From Hydrogenophaga sp. RAC07 (GTDB taxonomy: Bacteria > Pseudomonadota > Gammaproteobacteria > Burkholderiales > Burkholderiaceae_C): a stretch of DNA of 64,000 nucleotides. The position numbers were made by a program, and so were the translations under genes. A model generated the notes under the pieces. That model saw only the letters and a list, made by a program, of their open reading frames with translations, had not been told where the DNA came from and searched no databases. Each line of letters opens with the position of its first letter. The first letter of the stretch is position 1. The stretch is from NCBI RefSeq assembly GCF_001713375.1, contig NZ_CP016449.1:434001-498000 (forward strand), read 5' to 3'. Positions 21,057 through 29,147 of this stretch are shown piece after piece.

Positions 21057-22265
21057 ATGAGCATCGAAATGATTGAAGTCGAAGAATTCAACCTGGGCAC
21101 CCAGATCAAGGTCATCGGCGTGGGCGGCGGCGGCGGCAACGCGGTCGAGCACATGATCGCGCGCAGCGTGCAGGGCGTGGAGTTCATCTGCGCCAACACC
21201 GATGCGCAGTCGCTCTCGCGCAGCGCCGCGCACAAGACCATCCAGCTCGGTACCACCGGCCTGGGCGCCGGCAGCAAGCCCGACAAGGGTCGCGACGCCG
21301 CCGAAGTGGCCGTGGACTCGATCCGCGAAGCCATCGCCGGTGCGCACATGCTCTTCATCACCGCCGGCATGGGCGGCGGCACCGGCACGGGTGCTGCACC
21401 CGTGATCGCCCGCGTGGCCAAGGAAATGGGCATCCTGACCGTGGGCGTGGTCACCAAGCCGTTCGACTGGGAAGGTGGCCGCCGCATGACCAACGCCGAC
21501 CACGGTCTGGCCGAACTCGAGGCCAATGTGGACTCTTTGATCGTGGTGCTGAACGAGAAGCTGCTCGAAGTGCTGGGCGACGACGTGACGCAGGACGAGG
21601 CCTTTGCCCACGCCAACGACGTGCTGAAAAACGCCGTGGGTGGCATCGCCGAGATCATCAACGAGTACGGCAACGTGAACGTCGACTTTGAAGACGTGCG
21701 CACGGTGATGGGTGAGCCCGGCAAGGCCATGATGGGTACGGCCGTGGCCGCCGGCCCGGACCGCGCGCGCATCGCCGCCGAGCAGGCCGTGGCCTGCCCG
21801 CTGCTGGAAGGCATCGACCTCTCGGGCGCCAAGGGCGTGCTGGTGCTGGTCACCGCGGCCAAGGGTTCGCTCAAGCTGTCGGAGTCGAAGCTGGCGATGA
21901 ACACGATCCGTGCCTACGCATCGTCGGAAGCGCACGTGATCTACGGCGCGGCCTACGACGACAGCCTGGGCGACGAGATGCGTGTGACCGTGGTGGCCAC
22001 AGGTCTGTCGCGTCAGGGCATGCGCCGCACAGCGCCTCCGCTGCAGGTGCTGCGCACCGGCACCGACAACGTGCCGTTCAATGTGCCGACCGTGAACACC
22101 GCCGTGGGTGGCCCGGGCGCAACCCAGCCGGACTACAACTCCATGGCCGTGCCCAGCGTGTGGCGCACCAACCGCACCCAGGCCGCGGCCAAGGTGGACG
22201 CGTTGGCTTCGGGTGGCATGGACGATTTCGAGATTCCTGCTTTCCTGCGCAAACAGGCGGATTGA
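21057..22265 (+). CDS. ftsZ: Cell division GTPase FtsZ
   Basis: FtsZ is the tubulin homologue that forms the cytokinetic ring. The 402-residue protein shows the tubulin signature GGGTGTG at 106-112, the N-terminal nucleotide loop GVGGGGGNAV (21-30), the T7 synergy-loop region NVDFEDVRTVM, and the conserved C-terminal peptide DDFEIPAFLRKQ that binds FtsA and ZipA. The variable linker before that peptide is short (about 50 residues). A GGAG-type ribosome site precedes ATG 21057. Confidence 0.98.
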   Translation: MSIEMIEVEEFNLGTQIKVIGVGGGGGNAVEHMIARSVQGVEFICANTDAQSLSRSAAHKTIQLGTTGLGAGSKPDKGRDAAEVAVDSIREAIAGAHMLFITAGMGGGTGTGAAPVIARVAKEMGILTVGVVTKPFDWEGGRRMTNADHGLAELEANVDSLIVVLNEKLLEVLGDDVTQDEAFAHANDVLKNAVGGIAEIINEYGNVNVDFEDVRTVMGEPGKAMMGTAVAAGPDRARIAAEQAVACPLLEGIDLSGAKGVLVLVTAAKGSLKLSESKLAMNTIRAYASSEAHVIYGAAYDDSLGDEMRVTVVATGLSRQGMRRTAPPLQVLRTGTDNVPFNVPTVNTAVGGPGATQPDYNSMAVPSVWRTNRTQAAAKVDALASGGMDDFEIPAFLRKQAD

Positions 22266-22315
22266 TTGGGGATTCGGGTGCGGGTGCGGGGGCATTTCGC
22301 GCCTGCACCCTCGCG

Positions 22316-22416
22316 GGCACGTGAGCGCATGGCGCTCTGCTCCGCTAATGTCCCCCGGCGGCTGGAGCCGCCTCCTCCTTTATTTCGCTGCGCAGAGCGC
22401 CATGCGCCCACGCGCC
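22316..22416 (+). repeat. Structured palindromic element, copy 1 (ftsZ-lpxC gap)
   Basis: A 16-bp perfect inverted repeat (22325-22340 with 22392-22407) extends outward to 25-bp arms (22316-22340/22392-22416) with two mismatches. Inside is a second hairpin, GGCGGCT/AGCCGCC (22357-22372). The unpaired segments read TCCGCTAATGTCCCCC and TCCTCCTTTATTTCGCTG. A second copy in opposite orientation follows 36 bp later with different stem sequences but nearly the same unpaired segments. No gene is visible in the 392-bp gap. Confidence 0.8.
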
Positions 22417-22452
22417 TGAAGTGTTGGAACAAGCCCTCACGAGTGCCAACGA

Positions 22453-22554
22453 GGTCATCGGCGGCCATGGGGCACGGCGCAGCGAAGTAAAGGAGGAGGG
22501 GCCAAAGGCCCCGGGGGACATTCGCGGAGCCGTGCCCCGTGGGCGCCGATGACC
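22453..22554 (-). repeat. Structured palindromic element, copy 2 (inverted)
   Basis: This 102-bp element has 26-nt outer arms (22453-22478 with 22529-22554) with one mismatch and one G-T wobble, and an inner hairpin GGGGCC/GGCCCC. Read on the minus strand, its unpaired segments are TCCGCGAATGTCCCCC and TCCTCCTTTACTTCGCTG, matching copy 1 except for one base each. The stems have different sequences that are nonetheless self-complementary. Confidence 0.8.
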
Positions 22555-22657
22555 GGACCCACCGGAGAAAACAGGAAGGCAGGAAGAGCGCCTTCACTAT
22601 CGCGGCCATCACGATTCCCAAAAGCGCCAAAACGTCGCAAAACTTAAAATCCACCCC

Positions 22658-23581
22658 ATGCTCGCGCAACGTACTCTCAAATCCCTGACCAAAGCGGTGG
22701 GCGTCGGCCTGCACAGCGGTCAGCGCGTGGAGCTCACCCTGCGCCCGGCCCCGCCCGACACCGGCGTCGTCTTCCGCCGCGTGGACTTGCCCGACCCGGT
22801 GGAAATCGTGGTCAATGCCACCGCCGTGACCGACACGCGCCTGGCCTCCACCATCTCCAACGGCAACGTGAAGGTGCACACCATCGAGCACCTCATGAGC
22901 GCTTGCGCCGGCCTGGGGCTGGACAACGTGTATGTGGACATCACCGCCGAAGAAGTGCCCATCCTCGATGGCTCTTCCGCATCATTCGTCTACTTGCTGC
23001 AGAGCGCCGGCATCGTGATGCAGAAGGCGCCCAAGCGCTTCATCCGCGTCACCAAGCCGGTGGAAGTGCGCGAAGGCGAGGGCCGGAACGTGAAGTGGGC
23101 GCGGCTCGATCCGTTCCATGGCTACAAGCTCGCTTTCGAAATCGAGTTCGACCACCCCGCCGTCAACTCCACCGGTCAACGCGTGGAGTTCGACTTTGGC
23201 AGCGGCCAGTACGCCCGCGAAATCGCGCGCGCCCGCACCTTCGGCTTCACCAAGGATGTGGAGGCCATGCGCTCGCACGGTCTTGCACTCGGTGGCGGGC
23301 TGGACAACGCCATCGTGATGGACGACGTGAAGGTGCTCAACGCCGATGGCCTGCGCTACCAGGACGAGTTCGTCAAACACAAGATCCTCGACGCCATGGG
23401 CGACCTCTACATCGTGGGCAAACCCCTACTGGCTGCGTACAGCGCGTTTCGCAGCGGCCATGCCATGAACAACCAGCTGCTGCGCGCCTTGCTGGCGCGC
23501 ACCGACGCCTGGGAGATCGTGAGCTTCGAGCAGGACCGTGAAGCGCCGCAAGGCTTCGCGCAGCTGGCGCCGGCCTGGTAA
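22658..23581 (+). CDS. lpxC: UDP-3-O-acyl-N-acetylglucosamine deacetylase LpxC
   Basis: LpxC is the zinc hydrolase that commits UDP-acyl-GlcNAc to lipid A synthesis. The 307-residue protein shows the zinc motif HTIEHLMSA with His74 and His78 (His78 corresponds to the E. coli ligand), the second ligand cluster [11 protein letters not shown], and [14 protein letters not shown] near the end. A TAAAAT sequence at 22645-22650 ends only 7 bp before the ATG, leaving little room for a leader or ribosome site. Its position after ftsZ is the usual end of the dcw region. Confidence 0.97.
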   Translation: MLAQRTLKSLTKAVGVGLHSGQRVELTLRPAPPDTGVVFRRVDLPDPVEIVVNATAVTDTRLASTISNGNVKVHTIEHLMSACAGLGLDNVYVDITAEEVPILDGSSASFVYLLQSAGIVMQKAPKRFIRVTKPVEVREGEGRNVKWARLDPFHGYKLAFEIEFDHPAVNSTGQRVEFDFGSGQYAREIARARTFGFTKDVEAMRSHGLALGGGLDNAIVMDDVKVLNADGLRYQDEFVKHKILDAMGDLYIVGKPLLAAYSAFRSGHAMNNQLLRALLARTDAWEIVSFEQDREAPQGFAQLAPAW

Positions 23582-23589
23582 ACAGGCCC

Positions 23590-23766
23590 ATGCTGCTGTT
23601 TCGCTGGACCGTTCTTCTGCTGCTGATCGCAGCGGGCGTGTGCTTTGCGTTTTACGTGGGCACCGGCCAGGCCCGCTTCCGCACCTGGGGCGTGATCATC
23701 CTCAAGTGGACAGTGATCGCCGCGTTGGGTTTTTTCGCGGTGCTGGTGCTCGAGCGGCTCTTGTGA
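23590..23766 (+). CDS. Small two-helix membrane protein downstream of lpxC
   Basis: This 58-residue frame (ATG 23590, stop TGA 23764-23766) starts 8 bp after lpxC. It encodes two hydrophobic helices (about residues 5-24, TVLLLLIAAGVCFAFYVG, and 36-55, VIILKWTVIAALGFFAVLVL) separated by a short basic loop. Hydrophobicity, base composition and spacing look like a real gene. From memory, small membrane proteins occur after lpxC in related bacteria; the function is unknown. It is too short for many gene finders. Confidence 0.65.
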   Translation: MLLFRWTVLLLLIAAGVCFAFYVGTGQARFRTWGVIILKWTVIAALGFFAVLVLERLL

Positions 23767-23784
23767 GCCGCCATCGCGGCCGCT

Positions 23785-25347
23785 TCACGCCTGCTCGCGC
23801 AGGTCCCTGATGAAGGCGCTGAAGAGTTTGAGGCGCTCGGTGTTGATCAGACCGATCTTCAACTCCACCGGCAGCTCGTTGCCCTCGCGGTCCACCAGCA
23901 GTCGGCGCATGCGCTGACCCACGAAAGGCGCGCTGCCCGTCTGGTGGAACGCTGCCAAAGCCTCGATGAACGCCACCTGGTAACGCACGGGCACCACGAG
24001 GTGCGCCAGCGATTCCCCCAGCGCTTCGTCGGCGCGCCAGCCAAACAGCTTTTCCGCCTGGGGGTTCCAGTCGGTGATGCACCCTTCGAAGTCCATGCCG
24101 ATGAAGGGCTCCTGCGCGGTCTCGATCACCGCACGGGTGCGGGCCTCGCTGTCGTCCATGCGCTCGAAGCTGCTCTGCAGTTCGGCGGTGCGCTCCATCA
24201 CGCGGCGCTCCAGCGACACGTTGAGCTGGCGCAGCTCCTCTTCGTTGTGTTGCAGCGTCTTCACCATGCCATTGAAGGCCGTGCCCAGAATGGCCACCTC
24301 CTCGTAGGCGTTGGACGCGGGGGCCTTCACCGCATAACCCGCTTCCAGCCCGCGCGCCACGTCGGCCAGGTCGAGCAGCGGGCGCGTGATCCAGCGCGCC
24401 AGACCCCAGCCCAGCAGAGAGAACAGCAGCGCCGCCAGCAAACCGCCCATCAACATGCGCCGGTGCAGCTGGTCCACCGGGCCGTAGGCTTCCCGCAGGT
24501 CCTGGCGCACCATCACGCGCCAGCCCAGCCCGGGGTAGTCCCCAAATCCCTGGTCGCTGCTGAAGCCCACGAGGTAGTCCTGACCATCGGGCCAGGTCTC
24601 GCGCACAAACCCCTGTTTGCCCTGCAAGGCTTCATCGACGCTGCGCAGCTGGAGCACCGTGCCTTCCACCTCGGGCGGGCCGAGCAACACCGCGCCTGTG
24701 CTGGAGATGATCAACGGGTCAATGGTGCGGTTGCGGCCCACGGGCACAAAGATCGCCTGTTCGATGTCCCGTGCCCACTTCCACGAGAGGTGCACACCCA
24801 GCACACCGGTGATCTGGCCGTCGTTGTTCTTGAGCGGGAACGCGATGTCGACAAACCGCATGGGCTCACCGCCCGGGCTGCCCATGAGCTGGGCCAGCAG
24901 CAGGGCTTCGTGCACGTCGCCCATGGCCTGGCCCTTGAGCGCGTTCTGAAACCACGGGCGCTGCGACACGTCGGCGCCTTCGAGCATGTTGCGCGTGGCG
25001 GCCAGCACCTTGCCCGACGGGTCGGTGACGCCGATCCAGGCGTAGGTGGGATAACTCTGTTGCAGTGCGTCGATCTCGCGCTTCACCACGGCCAGGTCCA
25101 GCGGACCGTTCAGTCGGTTGGCGATCAGGCGCACCTCGCGGTAGCGCTCGAACATGGACTGGTCCAGGCGGCTGGTGGTCTGGTTGGCCAGTTCGGCGAG
25201 GTTGGTGCCGATGCTGCGGCGCACCTGGGTGCTGGCGGTGCGGTCGCTGAAGACGGTGAGCAGCACCGTGAGCAGCAACGACAGCGAGGTGAACGCCAGG
25301 GCGAGCCAGGCACCCAGGCTGAAGCGGCGTTGTGCGAGCTGGAACAT
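23785..25347 (-). CDS. Membrane sensor: Cache domain, HAMP, coiled coil and terminal PAS, no output domain
   Basis: The 520-residue protein has an N-terminal membrane segment (about 12-32), a large periplasmic double-Cache-like sensor region (about 35-285, with YAWIGVTDPSGKVLAATRN and GVLGVHLSW), a second membrane segment (about 298-320), a HAMP linker (WITRPLLDLADVARGLEAG), a coiled coil (EEELRQLNVSLERRVMERT), and one PAS domain (about 385-505). It stops right after the PAS core (AFIRDLREQA). The histidine-kinase, GGDEF/EAL or MCP domain that normally follows is absent. The proximal start ATG 25347 is 2 bp from the ruvC stop, so it is probably cotranscribed with ruvC. It may be a truncated sensor or act through a partner. 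Confidence 0.85.
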   Translation of the reverse strand: MFQLAQRRFSLGAWLALAFTSLSLLLTVLLTVFSDRTASTQVRRSIGTNLAELANQTTSRLDQSMFERYREVRLIANRLNGPLDLAVVKREIDALQQSYPTYAWIGVTDPSGKVLAATRNMLEGADVSQRPWFQNALKGQAMGDVHEALLLAQLMGSPGGEPMRFVDIAFPLKNNDGQITGVLGVHLSWKWARDIEQAIFVPVGRNRTIDPLIISSTGAVLLGPPEVEGTVLQLRSVDEALQGKQGFVRETWPDGQDYLVGFSSDQGFGDYPGLGWRVMVRQDLREAYGPVDQLHRRMLMGGLLAALLFSLLGWGLARWITRPLLDLADVARGLEAGYAVKAPASNAYEEVAILGTAFNGMVKTLQHNEEELRQLNVSLERRVMERTAELQSSFERMDDSEARTRAVIETAQEPFIGMDFEGCITDWNPQAEKLFGWRADEALGESLAHLVVPVRYQVAFIEALAAFHQTGSAPFVGQRMRRLLVDREGNELPVELKIGLINTERLKLFSAFIRDLREQA

Positions 25348-25349
25348 GA

Positions 25350-25898
25350 TCAGTAGATCCGGCCGGCCTTGTAGGCCGCGCTCGACCGCGCCTGCAATGT
25401 CGACACCTGGTTGATCGCCTGCAGCGTGCGGCTGACCTGCGCGTGCGTGATCGCCAGGCCCAGCGCATCGGCCGCGTCCTTGCCGGGCAGGCCGGGCAGC
25501 TTCAGCAGGCGTTTGACCATCTCCTGCACCTGCGGCTTGGCCGCCTTGCCGTAGCCCACCACCGCCTTCTTGAGCTGCAGCGCGGTGTACTCGGCCACCG
25601 GCAGGTGGTTGGCCACCAGCGCGGTCAGGCAGGCGCCACGCGCCTGGCCCAGCAGCAGCGTGGCCTGCGGGTTGACGTTGACGAACACGATCTCGCAGGC
25701 CGAGACCTCGGGCTGGTAGCGCGCCACCACCTCGGTGATGCCGTCGAACAGGATCTTGAGCCGGGCGGGCAGCAGCGCGCCGTCTTTCGGGCTGGTCTGG
25801 ATGGTGCCGCTGGCCACGTAGTGCAGGTTCGGGCCGTCGGTGTCGATCACGCCGAAACCGGTGCACTGCAGGCCGGGGTCGATGCCGAGGATTCTCAT
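25350..25898 (-). CDS. ruvC: Crossover junction endodeoxyribonuclease RuvC
   Basis: RuvC is the dimeric resolvase that cuts Holliday junctions with RuvAB. The 182-residue product shows the RNase H-like fold motifs: Asp7 in [12 protein letters not shown], the acidic Glu69 in the SACEIVFVN strand, GQARGA, and the C-terminal [15 protein letters not shown] acidic pair. ruvA and ruvB are not adjacent in this window. It starts at ATG 25898, overlapping the end of the CdsA-like gene by 4 bp, and is followed immediately by the PAS sensor gene. Confidence 0.96.
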   Translation of the reverse strand: MRILGIDPGLQCTGFGVIDTDGPNLHYVASGTIQTSPKDGALLPARLKILFDGITEVVARYQPEVSACEIVFVNVNPQATLLLGQARGACLTALVANHLPVAEYTALQLKKAVVGYGKAAKPQVQEMVKRLLKLPGLPGKDAADALGLAITHAQVSRTLQAINQVSTLQARSSAAYKAGRIY

Positions 25899-26884
25899 AG
25901 GTCGAAGGTCCAGCGCACCGAATGGAAGAACACCGGGGCGGCAAAACACAGCGCGTCCACCCGGTCGAGCAGGCCGCTGGCGCCGGTGGTGGATCGGCCG
26001 GCCAGGCCCCAGTGGGTCACCCCGCGGTCGCGCTTGATGGCCTTCATGACCAGATGGCCCATCGACCCGGCCACGCAGGCCACCAGCGCCATGGCCAGCG
26101 CAGGCAGTGGCTTGAACGGCGTGAGGCCGGCCAGCAGGGCACCGAGCAAACCGCCCGCCACGAGACCCATGGCCCAGCTGCGCCAGTGAAAACTTTCGCT
26201 GATGGCAGGCGCGACCGGCGTGCCCATGCGGCGCGACGCGACGTGTTGCACCAGCATGCAGGTCTGCACCACCAGCACCAGGAAGAACACGAGGAAGGCG
26301 GTGCGGCCCACGAAGCCGGGGAAGTTGAGCAGCAGCAGCGCGGGCACATGGCTCATGCCGTAGACGCAAACCATGATGCCCCACTGCAGCTTGGCGTTGC
26401 GCTCCAGGAAACGCTGGGGATCGTTGCCCAGCGCGCTCACCACGGGAATGGCGAGGAACACATAGACCGGGATGAACACGGTGAAGAGGTTGAAGCGCTC
26501 GTTCCACACCAGCGCGTACTGCAAGGGCAGCACGATGAAGAAGGCCAGCACCAGGCTGCGGTGGTCGCCGCGCCGCGTGGGCGAGAGGCTGATGAACTCG
26601 CGCAGGATGAAGAAGGACACCAGGCCGAACAGCACGATGGCCACACCTTCGCCCGCTGCCCAGCCGATCCAGAACACCAGCGCCATGCCCCACGAGCTGC
26701 GCAGCAGCGCCTGGTTGTCGCGCAGGCGCAGTTCGCGTTCGCCGGAATCATCTTCACCGGCGCGCCGTTCACGCACCGAGAGCAACACGCTCACGCCACT
26801 GGCAATGAACAGCAGGCCGAACAGCAGCACGAACAACAGGCTGACCTGTTGTTCGGGGGTGAGGCTGCGCAGAAAGGAGCCCAT
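25895..26884 (-). CDS. CdsA-family phosphatidate cytidylyltransferase-like membrane protein
   Basis: CdsA enzymes make CDP-diacylglycerol from phosphatidate and CTP. The 329-residue protein has about eight membrane segments and a recognisable C-terminal CdsA region: [17 protein letters not shown], then GLLDRVDAL and FAAPVFFH. The signature is altered. In the related proteins I recall, this segment has Lys-Asp after KR(x4) and HGG before the DRxD; here the positions read Thr-His and Gly-Ala-Ser. The final DRVD is kept. It sits directly downstream of a PlsC-like acyltransferase gene, which makes the phosphatidate substrate, so a lipid role is likely, but catalytic competence is uncertain. Confidence 0.8.
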   Translation of the reverse strand: MGSFLRSLTPEQQVSLLFVLLFGLLFIASGVSVLLSVRERRAGEDDSGERELRLRDNQALLRSSWGMALVFWIGWAAGEGVAIVLFGLVSFFILREFISLSPTRRGDHRSLVLAFFIVLPLQYALVWNERFNLFTVFIPVYVFLAIPVVSALGNDPQRFLERNAKLQWGIMVCVYGMSHVPALLLLNFPGFVGRTAFLVFFLVLVVQTCMLVQHVASRRMGTPVAPAISESFHWRSWAMGLVAGGLLGALLAGLTPFKPLPALAMALVACVAGSMGHLVMKAIKRDRGVTHWGLAGRSTTGASGLLDRVDALCFAAPVFFHSVRWTFDL

Positions 26885-26888
26885 GGAG

Positions 26889-27506
26889 TCAGACTTCCCT
26901 CAAGGCGATCACCGCCTCGCGCGCACGCTTCAGAAAATCGGCACGTGGCTCGTCAACCCCCAGCGCGAGTGGCTCGCCAAACGTCACCGAGCACAACACC
27001 GGCACCGGCACGACCTCTCCCTTGGGCATCACGCGCTGCACGTTGTGGATCCAGGCCGGCACCAGCACCACGCCGGGGAAGCGCAGGGCCAGGTTGTACA
27101 GACCCGACTTGAAGGGTTGCGGGTCTTCCTCATGGCCGCGTGTGCCTTCGGGAAACAGGATCAACGAGTCCCCACTGTCCAGCGCGTTGATCAGCGGCTG
27201 CAGCGGGTCTTCGTCGCCCTTGCGTTCGCGCTCCACGTACACCGCGTTGAACACCTCGGTGGTGATCCAGCGTTTGAAGTTCGACGCGGTCCAGTAGTCC
27301 TTGGCGGCGATGGGGCGGGTGATGCTGCGCAGCTCGTGCGGCAGCGCGGCCCAGATCAGCACCAGGTCGGCGTGGCTCTGGTGGTTCGCAAAGTAGATGC
27401 GCTGCTCGGCCTTGGGCGGGCAACCGTGCCAGCGTGCCTGCGCACCCGTGAGCAAGCGCACCAGGCCGAGCAGGAACACGCTCATGGCGGTGGCGCGCAT
27501 GTTCAT
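26889..27506 (-). CDS. 1-acyl-sn-glycerol-3-phosphate acyltransferase-like protein (PlsC family)
   Basis: Family members acylate lysophosphatidic acid to phosphatidate at the inner membrane. The 205-residue protein has a hydrophobic N-terminus, the catalytic motif NHQSHAD (41-47, the H-x4-D pair), and FPEGTRG for phosphate binding. It starts at ATG 27506 overlapping the mtgA stop (ATGA) and ends 4 bp before the CdsA-like gene, so the two consecutive lipid enzymes are probably made together. A second PlsC homologue lies at 40988-41752. Confidence 0.88.
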   Translation of the reverse strand: MNMRATAMSVFLLGLVRLLTGAQARWHGCPPKAEQRIYFANHQSHADLVLIWAALPHELRSITRPIAAKDYWTASNFKRWITTEVFNAVYVERERKGDEDPLQPLINALDSGDSLILFPEGTRGHEEDPQPFKSGLYNLALRFPGVVLVPAWIHNVQRVMPKGEVVPVPVLCSVTFGEPLALGVDEPRADFLKRAREAVIALREV

Positions 27507-28249
27507 GGCAACTGAACATCACCCATGCGGGCGACGATGGTGCCGGTGCGGCGAGCGAGGTAGGCCGAGCCTTGACGTGTTTCAAAGAACTTGGGCGAGG
27601 GCAGCATCACCGCCAGCCGCGCGGCCTCCGACGCGCTGAGCTTGCTGGCCGGCTTCTTGAAGTAGCGCTGCGCGGCGGCCTCGGCACCGAACACACCTTC
27701 GCCCCACTCCACGCTGTTGAGGTAGATCTCCAGGATGCGTTCCTTGCTCAGCAGCGCCTCCAGCGCCACCGCGAGCACGAGTTCCTGGCCTTTGCGCAGG
27801 AACTGGCGCTCGCCCGACAGCATCAGGTTCTTGGCCAGTTGTTGCGTGATCGTGGAGCCGCCCACCACCTTGGGTTCGCGCACCGGTTTGTCGGGCCGAG
27901 CGGCGGCGCGTTTTTCGGCCTGTTGCTGGCGTTTTTCGTTCTTCTGCCACGCGGTTTCGATGGCTTCCCAGTCGACCCCGCCGTGCTCCAGGAAACCCGC
28001 GTCTTCCGACGCGATCACCGCGCGCTTGAGGTTGGAGCTGATCTGGTCGCCGGCCACCCACTGGTGCGACCAGCGCCAGGTCTTGTCGGTGGTCATGCTC
28101 TCCTGGCCTACACGCCAAGCCTCGGAGCGCATGAAGGCGGTGCTGGCGGGATCGATCACCACCATGGCTGCGATGCGCAGCGCAAAAAACATCTGCAGCG
28201 CCACACCGGCGAGCACCATCCACAGCAGCCAGCGACCGAGTGAGCGCAT
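27503..28249 (-). CDS. mtgA: Monofunctional biosynthetic peptidoglycan transglycosylase MtgA
   Basis: MtgA polymerises glycan strands from lipid II without a transpeptidase domain. The 248-residue GT51 protein has an N-terminal membrane anchor (about 8-30), the catalytic Glu82 in ASEDAGFLEHGG, GGSTITQQLAKNL, and the second glutamate region KERILEIYLNSVEWG. Between the first two motifs lies a charged Lys/Arg/Gln/Ala-rich insertion (about residues 102-126). It starts directly after the TonB-like gene with no gap. Confidence 0.94.
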   Translation of the reverse strand: MRSLGRWLLWMVLAGVALQMFFALRIAAMVVIDPASTAFMRSEAWRVGQESMTTDKTWRWSHQWVAGDQISSNLKRAVIASEDAGFLEHGGVDWEAIETAWQKNEKRQQQAEKRAAARPDKPVREPKVVGGSTITQQLAKNLMLSGERQFLRKGQELVLAVALEALLSKERILEIYLNSVEWGEGVFGAEAAAQRYFKKPASKLSASEAARLAVMLPSPKFFETRQGSAYLARRTGTIVARMGDVQLP

Positions 28250-29119
28250 CTATTGGCCAGAGAGCTGGGTCTGCAGTGTCTCGTCGCGCGTGAAGCGGAA
28301 GCGAGAGACCACCACGATCTGGTCGGCCTGGCGGCGCATGCCGTCGTTGAACTGGCCAAACGCCAGGCTGCGCACGATGGCCTGGGCGCGGCGGTCGAGC
28401 AGGTTGTTGCCGGAGGTCTGCACGATCTCGGTGTCGAGCACCCCCCCGGTGTGGTTGACCGTGATGATCATGGTGAGCTCGCCATAGAGCTTGCGGCCGG
28501 CGGCTTCGGGAAAGTTGGTGGTGCCGCGGTCTTCGATCTTGCGGCGCAGCTCGTCGTAGTAGATGGCGTAAACCGCCTCGCGGGTGGCCGGACTGATGTA
28601 GCGCTTTTTCGGCCGGGCGCTCTCTTCGTTGATGCGCCGCTCGATCTCGGCCAGGATCTTCACCAGCGCCTTGCGCTTCTCTTCACGCTCCACCACCTCG
28701 CGGCTGGGGTTCACGGCCTGGGTGTCGGGCGCCGGCATCCTGGCGAGCTCGCGCCGCACCTGGGCGAGCAGCTGGTTTTGTTGTTCGCGCAGCGCTTCGA
28801 TCTTGCGTTCGTCTTCTTCGGGCGTGTCGCCCACGCGCGCCACCGTGGTGGGCGGCAGGGGTGAGGTGGAGCGCCCGCGCACCGCGTCGCCGCCACCGGC
28901 CAGCGAGGCCTGTGCAATGGCGGTCGCCTTTTCGGGCCGCTCGTTGCTGCGCGCGTTGACCAGGATCACCTCCAGCGGCGTGTCCTGAAAAGCGCGGTTG
29001 AAGCCCTCGGGGTTCACGAAGCGCACTGTGAGCACGGCGGCGTGCACCGCGATGGAAATGCCCAGCGCCAGCTGCAGCGTGCTCAGGCCTTTCAGGAATG
29101 CGAGGGTGCTTGTCTTCAC
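28250..29119 (-). CDS. Periplasmic TonB-family C-terminal domain protein
   Basis: The 289-residue protein has a short cytoplasmic N-terminus, one membrane segment (about 15-33), a charged periplasmic helix with a coiled-coil look (about 100-170), and a C-terminal TonB-like domain with YYDELRRKIEDRGTTNFPEA and the GELTMIITVNHTGGVLD strand pair. Classical TonB energises outer-membrane transporters with ExbB/ExbD, but no exbBD or receptor is nearby, so the partner is unknown. The start is GTG 29119. The gene directly precedes mtgA, which suggests a link to the envelope. Confidence 0.82.
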   Translation of the reverse strand: MKTSTLAFLKGLSTLQLALGISIAVHAAVLTVRFVNPEGFNRAFQDTPLEVILVNARSNERPEKATAIAQASLAGGGDAVRGRSTSPLPPTTVARVGDTPEEDERKIEALREQQNQLLAQVRRELARMPAPDTQAVNPSREVVEREEKRKALVKILAEIERRINEESARPKKRYISPATREAVYAIYYDELRRKIEDRGTTNFPEAAGRKLYGELTMIITVNHTGGVLDTEIVQTSGNNLLDRRAQAIVRSLAFGQFNDGMRRQADQIVVVSRFRFTRDETLQTQLSGQ

Positions 29120-29147
29120 GCGGCGATTATCCGTGTGGCCCGCGCGT

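Noticed and set aside
27572..28243. 223-codon plus-strand frame opposite mtgA
   Set aside because: Shadow of mtgA; no motif, and it is convergent with a well-supported GT51 gene.
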